NCBI RefSeq assembly: GCF_033807715.1
Contig: NC_084591.1
Coordinates: 44,964,368 to 45,028,367, forward strand
DNA length: 64,000 nt
Source: Cololabis saira
Taxonomy: Eukaryota; Chordata; Actinopteri; Beloniformes; Belonidae
Reading direction: 5' to 3'
Positions 1 to 11,216 of this stretch are shown piece after piece (position 1 is the first letter of the stretch; each line of letters starts with the position of its first letter). Below the pieces are notes generated by a model. The model worked only from the letters and a program-made list of their open reading frames with translations, was not told the origin of the DNA and searched no databases. A program made the translations under genes and the position numbers.

Positions 1-118
1 TGGATCCTGCTCAGCTTTGGTTTTGCTTTGTTTTGGTGGACTCCTGCCTCCCGCTCTCCCGCGTTTGAGTCCTCAACAAACCTAATTAGTGAGGGAAATT
101 AAGTCAGGTTTTTAGGAG

Positions 119-2454
119 AATCGTTCACATTGTGAGACAAGCACCAAATTTTGCATGAACATTGCCTAGTACCTACTTATGCAGAAAAGCCCGTTAGCCA
201 CCTGAAAATCCAAGATGGCGGCCATTTTTCAAGATGGCTGTCTTATGAAAGCTAAAAAAAAGGTTGTCAGTGTAGAACTTGAATTGCTGAACATATTTTA
301 ATGATCTCTTTATCCAAATGCATGTGTTTTGGCATAACAAATTCTATGATGTCAATACAAATGAAATATGGCTTCCAGTTTTCAAGATGGTGGGCCAATT
401 TTGACTAATGTCTGTTTTCTGTTGCAATTCAAATAGAAATGAAGTTTCTAAATTTTAACCGGATTAAAATCTTAAAAAAAAAAAACATTTATAAAAAATG
501 TTTACGATGATCGCCAATTTACAAGCTCATAGTGCTACGTGACACGTTGTGAGCTTGTAGATCTGCTGTTTTCACTATTTTGGGTCCCGCGCAATCTTCA
601 AATTTATCTTTTGGGTCAGGGTCAAAAAAGTTTGAGAACCACTGAAAGTGCTTACAGTGTCACAGTCTGGCCTGGGTGTGTCTAGTTCTGCTCCCTGCCT
701 GTAAAGTGTGAACACCTGCATACAATCACTGGCAATCATGCCAGCAGTATTTAAGCCCCAGTCTCACACCAGTCTTTGCCAGCTTGCCTTGTGTGTACAC
801 TCCCATTCAGTTGCCACAGTAAAACATACCATGGACAAAATCAGAGATACTATTAAATACCTGAATCCAGATCAGGTCCCTGTCATAAACTGCAGACCAA
901 CCAATCTATGCACTTGCGAAACAAGTGCAGTGGCAATGGCCTGAACTGTATGGCGAAGATCAATTTGTTATGTTTGGGGGTCTCCACATAGAGATGGCTG
1001 CCTTGAGATATCTTGGTACCCTACTCCAGGACAGTGGGTGGATAGGAGCTCTTGTAGAGGTGGGTGTGGCTTCTTCTGGAACAGCAGAGTCCTTTCTTTC
1101 TGCTTCACATGTGAAAAGAACATGCCAAGCTCACCAAGTTACAGCTTGCTGCATCTAGCTCCAGAAGGAAGCTTACGACTACTATTCCAGAGAAGAAGTT
1201 GAACAAGCCCGGCTTTAGGTTTTGAAGACTGGTGTGAGAAACGACGGACAGATAGCCCACAATTTCAATTCTGGGAGCTTGTGCTATCAATGCAGTTGGT
1301 GACTTTCTCGTTGATCAGGTCTTTCAGAGAGGCTAATTTCACTTTGTATTGCCAAGCACTGTCTGCACTGTAAAATTTAGAATCCAATTTAAAATTGTAT
1401 TACTTGCGTATAAAGCCCAAAACGGCTTAGCTCCGCATTATTTGCAAGACCTGATAGTGCCTTATGTTCCTGGCAGAGCTCTCCGTTCTCGGAGTGCAGG
1501 TTTACTCGTAGTTCCTAGAGTATCCAAATGTAGATTTGGAGGGCGGGCGTTCTGCTATCAGGCACCATTTCTATGGAACCAACTTCCAATCTGGGTTAAG
1601 GAGGCTGACACCACCTCCACCTTTAAAACTAAACTTAAAACCTTTCTGTTTAGTAAAGCCTATAGTTAGTGTTTAGTAAACCTCTAGTTGCTGTTAGTAA
1701 ACCTCTAGTTAGTGTTGGTAAATCTCTAGGAAGTGTAAACTCTAGTGTGTTAGAGTCAGTAGTCATAGTTGCAGCTATAGAACAAGACTATAATAGTTAG
1801 TTTCAAATATAGCTTTGCGGTAGATATGCTGCTATAGGCCTATGCTGCAGGGGGGCACTGACATGATCCACTGGGCCGTGCCTCTCACCCTTCTTCTCCT
1901 CTCCTCTTCCCTTCCTCTTTTCTCCATTCCCATTTGTATTTATTATAAGTATCTCATAGTCATCATTTTTGAAATTGAATTGGATGACACTCCCACCAAT
2001 TGCCCAGAGCTGTGAACCAGTGCACACAGCTGTGTGCCTGCAATTGTGATGATTAGAAAAAATGTGATACAGAAATGGGAGGGGGGGGGACTATAATTTG
2101 ATGCCAAAACAATCAAAATCTAATTATATAATCACAATCCAGGTCAAAAACCATATAAACTGTCTTTTGCCTGCAGCCATTTTGGAAAATGGCAGCCATA
2201 TTGTTTTTATTTGCATGGCTAATGGGGGAGGGGGTGGGGGGTCCCAAGATTATAGTTTGATGTCAGAATAATCAAAATTGGATTTTCCAATCACATTCCA
2301 GGTCAAAAAACATATAAAAACGGCTTTGTGGCAGCCATTTTGGAAAACGGCAGCCATATTGTTTTTTTTGCGTGGCTAACGGGCTTTTTTGAAAAAGTAG
2401 ACCTAGAACATACTCTGTGCAAAATTTGGCGCTTGTCTCACAAAGTGAACGATT
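119..2454. repeat. Inverted repeat pair flanking an L2 tail
   Basis: The stretch at 119-201 is repeated in inverted orientation at 2372-2454. Shared blocks include the motif AATCGTTCAC followed by TTGTGAGACAAGC and CAAATTTTGCA, then GCCCGTTAGCCAC further in. The 2.2 kb between the arms holds an L2 LINE tail and two tandem blocks of about 130 bp (about 2095-2240 and 2250-2385) that share CAGCCATTTTGGAAAA and CAGCCATATTG. This looks like a decayed DNA transposon with long terminal inverted repeats, or a foldback element, that later received a LINE insertion. No transposase is visible. The family is unassigned. Confidence 0.6.
1349..1672 (+). pseudogene. L2-type LINE, C-terminal end of ORF2 (truncated)
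   Basis: A reading frame of 106 residues matches the C-terminal tail of the reverse-transcriptase ORF of teleost L2-type non-LTR retrotransposons. The signature stretch runs from KFRIQFKIVLLAYKA through GLAPHYLQDL, then LRSRSAGLLVVPR and a final block of the type FKTKLKTFLF. The same segment occurs at 22861-23080 inside a longer L2 relic, nearly identical in protein. Everything 5' of the tail is missing, as expected of a 5'-truncated LINE. It sits between the inverted repeats at 119-201 and 2372-2454. It is non-functional and no host gene is implied. Confidence 0.75.
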
Positions 2455-2549
2455 GTTTCACTAATGTGCCTGGCTAAATTGTGACAGGATTACTGTATCG
2501 TGACACGTCAACAAACAAACAAACAAATGCACTATTAATTCTACGGAAG

Positions 2550-2761
2550 CAGGGATCTTCAAGTCCGGTTCCTCGAGGCCCGCTGTCCTGCATGTTTTAA
2601 ATACTTCCCGGCTCCAACACAGCTGATTCCAATTAAGTCATCGTCAGCACTTTATCAAGGTCTATTAATGACAGTCATTTGTATCAGGGTGTGTTAAAAC
2701 CAGGGAAACATCTAAAACACGCAGGACAGCTGACCTCGCGGACCGGAATTGGAGACCTCTG
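2550..2761. mobile_element. Palindromic hAT-like MITE, copy 1
   Basis: Inverted ends begin CAGGGATCT and finish AGACCTCTG, and the arms pair over tens of bases (TGCATGTTTTAAAT on the left against ATCTAAAACACGCA on the right). It is flanked by the 8-bp near-duplicates TACGGAAG (2542-2549) and TACTGAAG (2762-2769). Length, palindromic arms and 8-bp target duplication fit a non-autonomous hAT element. Related copies lie at 4346-4573 and 16573-16796. Confidence 0.75.
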
Positions 2762-4017
2762 TACTGAAGTATGGCAAGAGATCTCATGGACCTTTGGGAT
2801 GTCAAATCCATCACATGTACTTGGCCTCTGTCTTTGAATCACAGTGCAGCGAAGGAATGCAAATGCAATCAGGAATACTTTTGAGGATAATACTCTCACG
2901 CCCTTTATGCAGTTAAAAGACAAATGAGACTCTCAAATGAGCACTTGTTTGAGTTTTTACACAAACGTATTTAATGATCTCACGTGTAAAATCATCAGAG
3001 GGATCAACCTCTTTTAATGATGCTGAAATGATTTAAACCGGTGAATTCAAATCCTGTGATATTTATGTAGGTGTGTGAGTGTTTGGGATGTTGGGTCTCT
3101 CATTATTTTAAACACTTTGGAGAAAAGGTGCTTATGTTTTTTGTCACATGTTAAAATATGGTAAATGCTGAATGAATAACAATAACTTCCATGTTCACAA
3201 CTTACAAGTTCACCTCAGGCCTGCTTTGGTGTGAGCTGCTGTCATTGTCAGAGTGATTTCAGTCTAAACTTCCAGTTAGTCGTCTGGATGCGGAAGCACC
3301 TGCTGTGGTGAAGATTGTTTCCTGTATGTTACATAAATATTAGCCAGTAGTTGATAACCACAAGTCCAAAAGTGCGCACAGGCTGTACAGACTTTTTTAT
3401 GTCCAAACCTCTACTTTTTCAACTGTCTTTGTCGTTTGTGAGTGACTCACATTTAAAACATACTTTCCTGAACACAAAATCACTGTCACATGCAGCAGGC
3501 AGAAATGCTACACAGGTTAAAGTAATTTTGCTTACAAATAAACATGAAATCAACAGTGTTGTGACAAAAATATCTTTTTTATTCATGATGCAGTTAAAAA
3601 AGAGAAAAAAAAGTAGTTAACTGAAAAGTTGGTAGAAGTTAAGAGCTCAGAGTTTATTGTACCCTCCAGGATCAGCTGACTTTCTGTTTGCACTAAAATG
3701 CTGCTAAGAATCATAATGAAGCTCAGAGTCACTGGATGAGACTGAGTCAGCCACCATGACTGTCATCAGGTCATTTCTCACCTCTGACCTCTCAGTGCAT
3801 CTTATCATTGGTCAGATCAGTTGGTAAATATGTAAAATCTCCATGTCTTACTCAGTAGTCTCAGTAGTTTTTTTAATTTACTTTGTTAGGATGAATGGTA
3901 TCAATGCCCATAGATGGCTACTTAACTGAGTAAAAATAAATAGTTAGTACCACAAACCTCTTGGCGCCTGAGGGCCGTGCACACTTAATTTTTTTTAATA
4001 TCTTTACATCAGAGAGT
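2762..4017. other. AT-rich intergenic stretch, no gene recognised
   Basis: About 1.25 kb of unique-looking AT-rich DNA. I saw no JH segment (no Trp-Gly-x-Gly frame next to a 23-bp RSS) and no constant exon here. Short frames present have no recognisable motif. Confidence 0.5.
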
Positions 4018-4283
4018 TACGACGGAGTATTAGGGCCAAACTAAGACAAAAAAAATATGGAAATTACGAGAATAAAGTAATACAAAATAATGAAAGCTGC
4101 AAGCAGCGATGAACGGGCCCTCGCACTCATGGCAACTCCCCCCCGTTGTAATAGTCGTAATATTATGAGAATAAAGTCGTAATATTATGAGAATAAAGTC
4201 GTAAAATTACGAGAATAAAGTGGTAATTTATGAAAACTCTAACAGGAAGAGCACATACGTCTTTTGTGGAAGAGGAGTGTCTG

Positions 4284-4622
4284 GTATAGTATAGTATAGT
4301 ATAGTATAGTATAGTATAGTACAGTATAGTATAGTATAGTATAGTCAGGGGTGCACACAAGCCGGGACTCGAGGGCTAGTCTACTGCATGTTTTAGATGT
4401 TTCCCTGTCTTCAACACACCTGATTCTAATCACTGGTCGTCATCAACATGTCATCAAGGTTTACACAACTCTGTTGGTGACACAGCCTTGTCTATCAGGG
4501 TTGTGTTGAGGCAGGGAAACATCTAAAACGTGCAGTAGACTGGCCCTCGAGTCCCGGCTTGTGTGCACCCCTGAGTATAGTATAGTATAGTATAGTATAG
4601 TATAGTATAGTATAGTATAGTA
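4284..4622. repeat. (TATAG)n pentanucleotide array split by a MITE
   Basis: Tandem TATAG units run from about 4284 to 4345 and resume from 4574 to about 4622. The interruption is the palindromic MITE at 4346-4573, so this is one microsatellite divided by an insertion. Confidence 0.85.
4346..4573. mobile_element. Palindromic hAT-like MITE, copy 2
   Basis: Ends are CAGGGGTGCACACAAGC and its exact reverse complement. The arms are about 70 bp with only a few mismatches, so the element can fold into one long hairpin. Both flanks read AGTATAGT, compatible with an 8-bp duplication but also expected inside the pentanucleotide array. It is the least diverged of the three copies in this window and therefore probably the youngest. 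Confidence 0.8.
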
Positions 4623-5157
4623 GTGGTGACTGCAAGGCTATCGGTGGTTACATCTGCTGCCATTCAAAGAGGTTTTGTTGTTTCTCAGGAAACAATGAGG
4701 GTGATCATAAAGATTTTCCTCTTCCACAAAATATGCAATTTCTTCCAGGTCTGTGTGGTTCCTTCTTCGAAATAGAGTCGTTTGCACTATCATTTTAAAG
4801 TCCTTATACTGATAATAATTTGATGCTGATGTGCCAAAAGATTAAGTATTTCCTTAATTGTGAAACCAATACCAAAATATAACTTCACAAGATGTTCAAT
4901 ATTCCTCATTTTAACACAGGGAGAAGAAGCTCTTCCTGTTAGAGTTCTCATAAATTATGACTTTATTCTCGTAATATTACGACTTTATTCTCGCAACATT
5001 ATGACTTTATTCTCGCAACATTATGACTTTATTCTCATAATTTTACGACTTAATTCTCATATTATTATGACTTTATTCTCGTAATTTTTTTATTGTCTTA
5101 GTTTGGCCCAATACTCCGTCGTAGAGTTTTGTTGAAGACAGTGATTTGTTTTTCTTT

Positions 5158-5190
<33 letters not shown>
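5158..5190. repeat. (ATC)n microsatellite
   Basis: Eleven consecutive ATC units. Simple sequence with no coding meaning. Confidence 0.9.
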
Positions 5191-5192
<2 letters not shown>

Positions 5193-5576
5193 CTGCTTGT
5201 ATTCACTGAGAAAATGAGGCTTTGTCTTTAATGTATTACAGTATAAATGAAAATCCACTATTGTCATTTCTACTGTACCTCATAAAAACTTCACACTGCG
5301 TACTGAACATGACATACTTGCTGTTATTGTAATTTTATTTCACATTTTAAGAAGTACAAAACTGAAGTAGTACTCACATGTCATCATATTATAATAAGCC
5401 ACATTTTGTGATTGTCTTAATTTTTGTGAAAAAGAAGAAAAATAGTGTTACATTCCCTCCAATGTTAAGGCAAATATAATAAACAATATATATCAAATCC
5501 TTGTGATTTGTTGAAAAGATGTGATGTTGTTTTTCTTGAGGCTTGTTGGTTTTATGCTTCATCCGAGTTCAGGACA

Positions 5577-5644
5577 GGTTTTTGTAATGACATTTATCAC
5601 CGTGGCTCCCACCCCACACAGTGACACATGTCATTACAAAAACC
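5577..5644 (-). other. IGHD: IgH D segment with two 12-bp RSSs (D-a)
   Basis: On the plus strand: nonamer GGTTTTTGT (5577-5585), 12-bp spacer, heptamer CACCGTG (5598-5604), coding core 5605-5616, heptamer CACAGTG (5617-5623), 12-bp spacer, nonamer ACAAAAACC (5636-5644). The core read on the minus strand, matching the VH genes, is TGGGGTGGGAGC. Two 12-bp signals pointing outwards are the defining structure of a heavy-chain D segment, which joins V (23-bp RSS) on one side and J on the other. This is the D segment nearest the presumed J region. One heptamer has a single deviation (CACCGTG). Confidence 0.9.
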
Positions 5645-5971
5645 TTGTCACATGTCGTCTACGAGTCCACAGGTCTCCGGCAAAGCTTTCTCACCAATAA
5701 TGTGGAAGGTTTTGTTGGTCATTCATTTCAGTTGCTGATAAAATTATGAAGTAAAGCCTATTTTTATTTTTAGTCTATTGTGCTATTTTCGGCATTTTCA
5801 ATAGGCGTATGAACTTTTAAAAAAGCAACAAATGAAGAATAAAAGATGACATATAGTGGAACAATTTTGTAAATTTTTTAGATGATACTTTTTGTAAATG
5901 TACATCTTATTTTACCTTTTGTTAATTTTACCATGTGAAGATGTAGGTCTGCAGTTATTGTCAGTTTGTGT

Positions 5972-6032
5972 TATTTCTGTAACAGGACGTGTCACTGTGG
6001 CCGCTGCTGTGGTTCAGCCTCTTACTAAAACT
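5972..6032 (-). pseudogene. Degenerate D-like unit (D-b)
   Basis: A perfect heptamer CACTGTG lies at 5993-5999. Twelve bases to its left is only a poor nonamer (TATTTCTGT, 5972-5980). On the other side ACTAAAACT (6024-6032) resembles a nonamer, and the heptamer position 6005-6011 reads TGCTGTG. The spacing is right for a D segment but the signals are largely decayed and the core would be about five bases. It is probably a dead D relic, or possibly chance. Confidence 0.4.
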
Positions 6033-6208
6033 TCAGCGTTTAACATCACGTATAATATACTTCTTGTTCTAACGTAACATTAGTGCTATAACACTTTTAG
6101 ATTGGTTTGGCAGTAATAATTACCATGCTATCATGTGTTTCCCAGATTTTTAAAATCAGCAGTGGACTTCTTTCATTTGTTCTTTGTCCTTCACTTCAGT
6201 TGAGAACA

Positions 6209-6276
6209 GGTTTTTGTATCGTCCTTTTTCACTCTGGATTCCATCCTACACAATGAAAAACACCTGAATATGAACT
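6209..6276 (-). other. IGHD: IgH D segment with one weak RSS (D-c)
   Basis: Nonamer GGTTTTTGT (6209-6217), 12-bp spacer, heptamer CACTCTG (6230-6236), core 6237-6248 (minus strand TAGGATGGAATC), heptamer CACAATG (6249-6255), 12-bp spacer, then a poor nonamer ATATGAACT (6268-6276). The left signal, which faces the J side, is usable. The right one, which faces the V side, keeps spacing but has a badly degraded nonamer. D-to-J joining could work while V-to-D joining would be inefficient. Confidence 0.7.
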
Positions 6277-6678
6277 ACAGTTATTAGTTTTTTAGTGCTG
6301 AGTGCATTAAAAAAACAACAAAACAATGCAGACTATACAAATATCAATAGTTTCTGACGCCAAAGGGTTAAATATGCATGAATGTACTGATGATATGATA
6401 TGGTATATGATATATGATATTAATTTACGACATCTGATCTTTACTGAAAGTAACATATATATTAACTTCTGAACTTGTGTTTCACCATGGCATTCAGGAT
6501 GGAATAAATAAATGAATAAAAAAAAAGGTTTGCATCTAATTTTGCATGTTTACTTTATTCTTCTGTAAATGTTGTCTTTCTTCTTTGTTTAAAACAACAT
6601 TTTTAAACCTCTAAAACCTTTTAGTGCTCTCTATTTCTTTCAGGAAAGTGATGCTGTTGTCCAGTTCACTGCAGAACA

Positions 6679-6749
6679 GGTTTTTGTATTACCATATATC
6701 ACTGTGGTTGCCGTTATAGTACACTGTGATAAACCCTCCTACAAAAACC
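6679..6749 (-). other. IGHD: IgH D segment with two 12-bp RSSs (D-d)
   Basis: Nonamer GGTTTTTGT (6679-6687), 12-bp spacer, heptamer CACTGTG (6700-6706), 15-bp core 6707-6721, heptamer CACTGTG (6722-6728), 12-bp spacer, nonamer ACAAAAACC (6741-6749). On the minus strand the core is TACTATAACGGCAAC, which reads Tyr-Tyr-Asn-Gly-Asn in one frame, a composition typical of D segments. Both nonamers and the left heptamer are consensus; the right heptamer departs from CACAGTG at one base. Confidence 0.93.
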
Positions 6750-7564
6750 TTCGTCTGAACATCTCCGCAAACTGTCAGTGATTTTGTACTCAGACTCCAT
6801 CAGGAACTTTTCACTTTACTCTACACACATATTCTTTTCTTTTTTTATTATTATTTTAGTCGATATTTATATCATTATTATTATTCTCAGTCATTGCTTT
6901 AAAAATCATATCGTTTTTTTGATGGTGAATTTTAATTTTGATACATGAGATGTGAAATATTGTGTTAAGGGCCTTATTTTAAGGAGGTTGTTTTAAGAAA
7001 ACTGTTTTAATAAAACAAGTTTAAACGGTCAAAAAAATGCAACACATTTCAAAATAGCGACATAGAAGAGTTTGTGTGTGTTAAAATATTTGTTTTCTTT
7101 GTATATTAAATGCTTTATGTTGCTTGACATCCCGTCATTCATCCTTTGGTCACTTGAATTTAACAAAACTGCTCCAACAGCATATCTGTCAAGTCCACTG
7201 TCAGGAAACTAAAAAACTCATTTTTGATATTTGATGATATTTTGATGATTAAAATAAATGATCTTTTATAAATTATTAATTCAATTTCTTGTCAAATAAA
7301 GGGGCTACTATATTAATTGATTAGTAGGCTAATATTTAGTTCAATTCAGTTCAGCTTTATTTTTATATCATCAAATCAACAGATGTTCTTTCAAGACACT
7401 TCAAGACTAAAATTCAACTCATTTTAAATAATTCCAATTAAGGAAACGCAAATCAAAACACCAATATTATAACCTAGATAAGGAAACCAACAGATTGAAC
7501 AGAGCCTAATAAATAATCAAGTGGTCGTACTTTTATTTTGTTTTATACATTTACAGTTGCAAAA

Positions 7565-7632
7565 GGTTTTTGTCACAGGACGTATCACTGTGGTAGTTGT
7601 AGTACACTGTGATACATCCTGATACAAAAACT
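7565..7632 (-). other. IGHD: IgH D segment with two 12-bp RSSs (D-e)
   Basis: Nonamer GGTTTTTGT (7565-7573), 12-bp spacer, heptamer CACTGTG (7586-7592), 12-bp core 7593-7604, heptamer CACTGTG (7605-7611), 12-bp spacer, nonamer ACAAAAACT (7624-7632). The minus-strand core TACTACAACTAC reads Tyr-Tyr-Asn-Tyr in one frame. Confidence 0.93.
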
Positions 7633-7849
7633 CCACCCAGCACCCTGACTTTAATGCTGGACATGAGCATTTATGTAGCGTCGTATCCCAACGACAGCTT
7701 TTTAAAATGTACTTGAATTGAAAATTCAAATGACAAATTTAAGTTAATACATTATTTATATCTATTTATATACTGTATATGCTTTTGTTTTATTTCAAAC
7801 TTTACTTTTTCCAACATAACAATGGGGGAGAGTCAGTTTGTTGTTGGGA

Positions 7850-7919
7850 GGTTTTTGTATGGGTGTGTATCATTGTGACCCCCCATTCCATCACCATGAA
7901 AAACTCCAGTACAAAAACC
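7850..7919 (-). other. IGHD: IgH D segment with two 12-bp RSSs (D-f)
   Basis: Nonamer GGTTTTTGT (7850-7858), 12-bp spacer, heptamer CATTGTG (7871-7877), 14-bp core 7878-7891, heptamer CACCATG (7892-7898), 12-bp spacer, nonamer ACAAAAACC (7911-7919). The minus-strand core is ATGGAATGGGGGGT. Nonamers are perfect while both heptamers deviate, so recombination may be less efficient than for D-d or D-e. It is the D segment closest to the V genes. Confidence 0.88.
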
Positions 7920-9150
7920 AAACGCACTGTTGCACGCTGGATCTAAACCGACTTCAGGTAAGAAAAACATGATTTCAATGGGTTTTCTCTCAGGAAATTA
8001 GCACATGGGATGAATATTTTTTACAAATGAATTTAACATTTAATAAGAATCAGAATCAGAATCAGAATCATGTTTATTTGGCCAGGTCAGACAAGACGTG
8101 GAATTTAACTCTGTTATTTTTGCTCACTGTACAGTAAATTGGCAATAGACAAATGACAGCTCTTATTAACATATATACAATTTTTAAAAAGTGAAAGGTG
8201 CAGCAGTATGAGGTAGACATGATTATTGAAAGGTGCATTGTCACAGCATATTATTGTGTTATTATTATTGTTATTATTATTATTATTTGGTAATAGTTGA
8301 AAGGTGAATGGTTTTTTCTTCATCTGCCATGTGTTACTAACAATATTCTTATTGTAGTTATTGTTATTGTTCAGACATAATAATAATGATAAACCTTCTA
8401 CAAAAGGCTCAAACTGTATGCATAATGGGATAAAACTTCCCTCATTATTGTTATAGTCGTATAACAATATTGTTACTTCAGGATATTTTAAATCTGGATC
8501 AGAGAAGAGCAGTATCAGCAGGATGAGGAGAATTATTACTTCTTTAGTTTAAATTACTGTGAAAGTTTGTTTTATTACTGGTTGATAATTCAGTTATGAA
8601 ATAAATGGAGATAATATAAAGGATATAAAACTCCTGCTTAATTTACTAATAAACTATTTTTGGCTGTGTTTTTTTCTAAAATTGCATTTTTAAATACATT
8701 TATGAAAGGCTCTAAATAGAGATTGTCAGGCATTATTATGTAAAACTGTTAACGAATACATGTAAACTTACTTACATTTAGTGTGTGATGCAGATGAGAT
8801 TTTTTTTTTCCCTCGTTGATTGTTTTAACAATTTACATTATTAACAAAAGACATTGTAATATTGTAATAAATACATAAATGTACTGAGAGGAAAACATTT
8901 TGATTTTTTTTTATAGAAAACAAATCAGGCAATATTTTGTAATCAATGAAACTTTACAAACCTTTTCAGAATAATTAGCCAGAAATAATTAATAACTAAT
9001 TTGTTCTGAGCTTTCCGTTTTCATGACGTCACACTGTCACGACAAAAACCAGTCTTTGCTGCCCTCTATGGGTAAAAATGTGAATCTACAACCCATTGTT
9101 AAATAAAGCGTTGAGCTGGTTTTCATTCAACAATATTCTACAATGTTTCT
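7920..9150. other. AT-rich intergenic stretch with simple repeats and a lone RSS nonamer
   Basis: Holds an (AATCAG)n run at about 8046-8070, often seen at LINE 3' ends, and ATT-rich stretches near 8270-8285 and 8340-8400. A perfect RSS nonamer ACAAAAACC occurs at 9042-9050, but no heptamer sits 12 or 23 bases to its left. The sequence CACACTG at 9030-9036 is far too close. It may be a relic of a seventh D unit. No gene is recognised. Confidence 0.5.
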
Positions 9151-9199
9151 GTGAGCTTTCAGTACCTCTGTACATCTTTAATAATGTGTTATAATATTT

Positions 9200-9445
9200 T
9201 ATATACCTCCAGCTCTAGCAGGGCTGCCAGTAGCTCCAGGCAAGTTTGTCTTGTTTGTTTGCTTGTTGCTCTGTGCCTTATGATTTTGGAGTTCCCTGTG
9301 AGTAGGCTAAGGAGTTTTTTGTACATCTCTTTGGATTCCCTGTGGAAGTTTTTTTGTGTTTTACAAATTAAACTACGCTGTGTTTTTGGCCAAAGTTTAA
9401 CCCTGTCTGGTGTCGTGCTCTTGGGTTCAGAAAATAAATCCATAT
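9200..9445 (+). repeat. LTR relic, gypsy-type
   Basis: The segment ends with TTAAACTACGCTGTG and then CTGTCTGGTGTCGTGC followed by TCTTGGGTTC. The same 3' module occurs near the end of the solo LTR at 15671-16124. The boundaries here are not clear and no target duplication was found, so this is a related but decayed LTR fragment rather than a complete solo LTR. Confidence 0.5.
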
Positions 9446-9572
9446 CTAGTTAATGTTTTTAATATATATTGATTATTAAATCGTTTTATAATTGTATTTA
9501 ACAACTGTATTTAACAATACAGACAGTTGATGTGTGTTTACAGTTACCAATCCTGCTGAACTCCAAGCACAT

Positions 9573-11216
9573 TTATAAGATAAGATAAGATAAGATAACC
9601 TTTATTATTCCCTCCATGGGGGAAACTCCTGTGTTAGCAGCAGTACACTTAACATATACACACATACACACACGCATGTGGGGAAGGGGAGTAAAAATTA
9701 AAAAAGTAAAAGATATATATACTTTAAAAATATGGACAGTATATACACAATACACAATTTACATAATGTAGCGGAGATATAAAGATAAAAAAAATATATA
9801 CGATAAAAGAAAAAAATAGTGCAAAGGAAGAAAAACAGTGCAAAAAAGCAGGTAAACAGAATGTGAGGTAGACCGATGTTGCATGGATATTGCACATATG
9901 ATTATGGCGCAGAGTCATATTGTTGCGTTATTACATGATATTATTGTCCGTTAGCTACAGTGATCGGCCAGGTTATAGAGTCTGATGGCAGCGGGGAGGA
10001 AAGACCTGCGATGCCTCTCGGTGGTGCATCGTGGGTGACGAAGCCGGTCACTGATGGAGCTCTCCAGGGCTCTGACAGTCTCATGAAGGGGGTGGGAGAC
10101 ATTGTCCATGATGGAGGACAGCTTAGCCACCATCCTCCTCTCCCCCATCACCTCCACCCGGTCCAGACTGCAGCCCAGGACAGAGCCGGCTTTCTTCACC
10201 ACCTTGTCCAGTCTCTTCCTCTCCGCTGCAGTGATGCTGCTGCTCCAGCAGACCACACCATAAAAGATGGCCGATGCCACCACAGAGTCGTAGAAGGTCC
10301 TCAGGAGGCCGTCCCTCACTCCAAAGGACCTCAGTCTGCGCAGCAGGTGGAGTCGGCTTTGGCCCTTCTTGTAGAGAGCCTGTGTGTTTACAGTCCAGTC
10401 CAGTTTGTTGCTCAGGTGAACACCCAGGTACTTATAAGAGTCCACAATCTCTATGTCCGTTCCCTGGATGTTCATCGGCAAGGGGGGGACTTTGCGCTGG
10501 CGGAAGTCCGCCACCAGCTCCTTTGTTTTTCCAGAGTTAATCTGGAGGCGGTTCCGCTGGCACCAGTCCATAAATCTGTGGTTCAGTTCTCGGTACTCCG
10601 TCTCGTCTCCGTTGTTGATGAGACCGACGATGGCGGAGTCGTCCGAGAACTTCTGGAGGTGGCAGGTTGATGTGTGGTGGGTGAAGTCGGCCGTGTAGAT
10701 GGTGAAGAGGAGGGGGGCCAGGACGGTCCCCTGTGGAGCTCCGGTGCTGCAGACCACGTGTCAGACACACGGCCTCCTGTCCTCACAAACTGTGGCCTGT
10801 TTGTGAGGAAGTCCAGGATCCATGATGTCAGTGGCTGGCAGACTCCAGCATGGTGCTGTTTGTTCCCCAGCAGTTCTGGCTGGATGGTGTTGAAGGCACT
10901 GGAGAAATCATAAAACATGATCCTCACAGTGCTTCCAGCCCGCTCCAGGTGGGCCAGGGACCTCTGCATCAGGAAGATGACGGCGTCCTCAACTCCGATG
11001 TTCGGCCAGTAGGCGAACTGCAGGGGATCAGCGGTGGAGCTCACCAGGGGGCATAGGTGGTGGAGGACCAGCCTCTCCAGGGTCTTCGCCAGGTGGGATG
11101 TCAGGGCCACCGGCCGGTAGTGGCTGGAGTCGCTGGGTCGAGATGACTTGGGCACTGGTACCACGCAGGACGTCTTCCACAGCTGTGGTACCTTGTGCAG
11201 CCTCAGGCTCATGTTA
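9573..11216 (-). mobile_element. Rex/CR1-type LINE, 5'-truncated
   Basis: A non-LTR retrotransposon read on the minus strand. Its 3' end is a run of the TTATC type (9573-9598). Two overlapping frames cover the RT domain: 10583-11212 carries the N-terminal RT part (SHYRPVALTSHLAKTLERLV, YDFSSAFNTIQ, LTSWILDFLTNRP) and 9951-10757 carries the rest (STGAPQGTVLAPLLFTIYTA, FSDDSAIVGLIN with the catalytic Asp pair, YKYLGVHLSNKLDW). A frameshift near 10750 separates them. The endonuclease domain is missing. The element at 31051-32325 is the same family on the opposite strand. Family naming is by motif only; the sequence is non-functional. Confidence 0.85.

Larger units (their letters stand above)
4018..5123. 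mobile_element. Foldback element with subrepeated inverted arms
   Basis: The left arm starts TACGACGGAGTAT followed by TAGGGCCAAACTAAGAC, and the right arm ends with its reverse complement at 5091-5123. Both arms carry short tandem subrepeats of the type GAGAATAAAGTCGTAATATT (left 4147-4225, right 4958-5085). The interior holds pentanucleotide arrays, a hAT-like MITE and a short repeat at about 4090-4130 that recurs inverted at about 23375-23415. It has no coding capacity. It is a non-autonomous foldback or MITE-like element of unassigned superfamily. Confidence 0.7.

Noticed and set aside
4163..4433. Tyr/Ile/Leu repeat ORFs on the minus strand
   Set aside because: Translation of the TATAG array.
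8114..8467. Asn-rich ORF on the minus strand
   Set aside because: Created by ATT-type simple repeats, with no start context, domain or conservation signal.
1..9150. JH segments or heavy-chain constant exons left of the D cluster
   Set aside because: Looked for a CACAGTG-23-ACAAAAACC signal next to a Trp-Gly-x-Gly frame on the minus strand and for Ig-domain Cys/Trp patterns, and found none. They probably lie outside the window.
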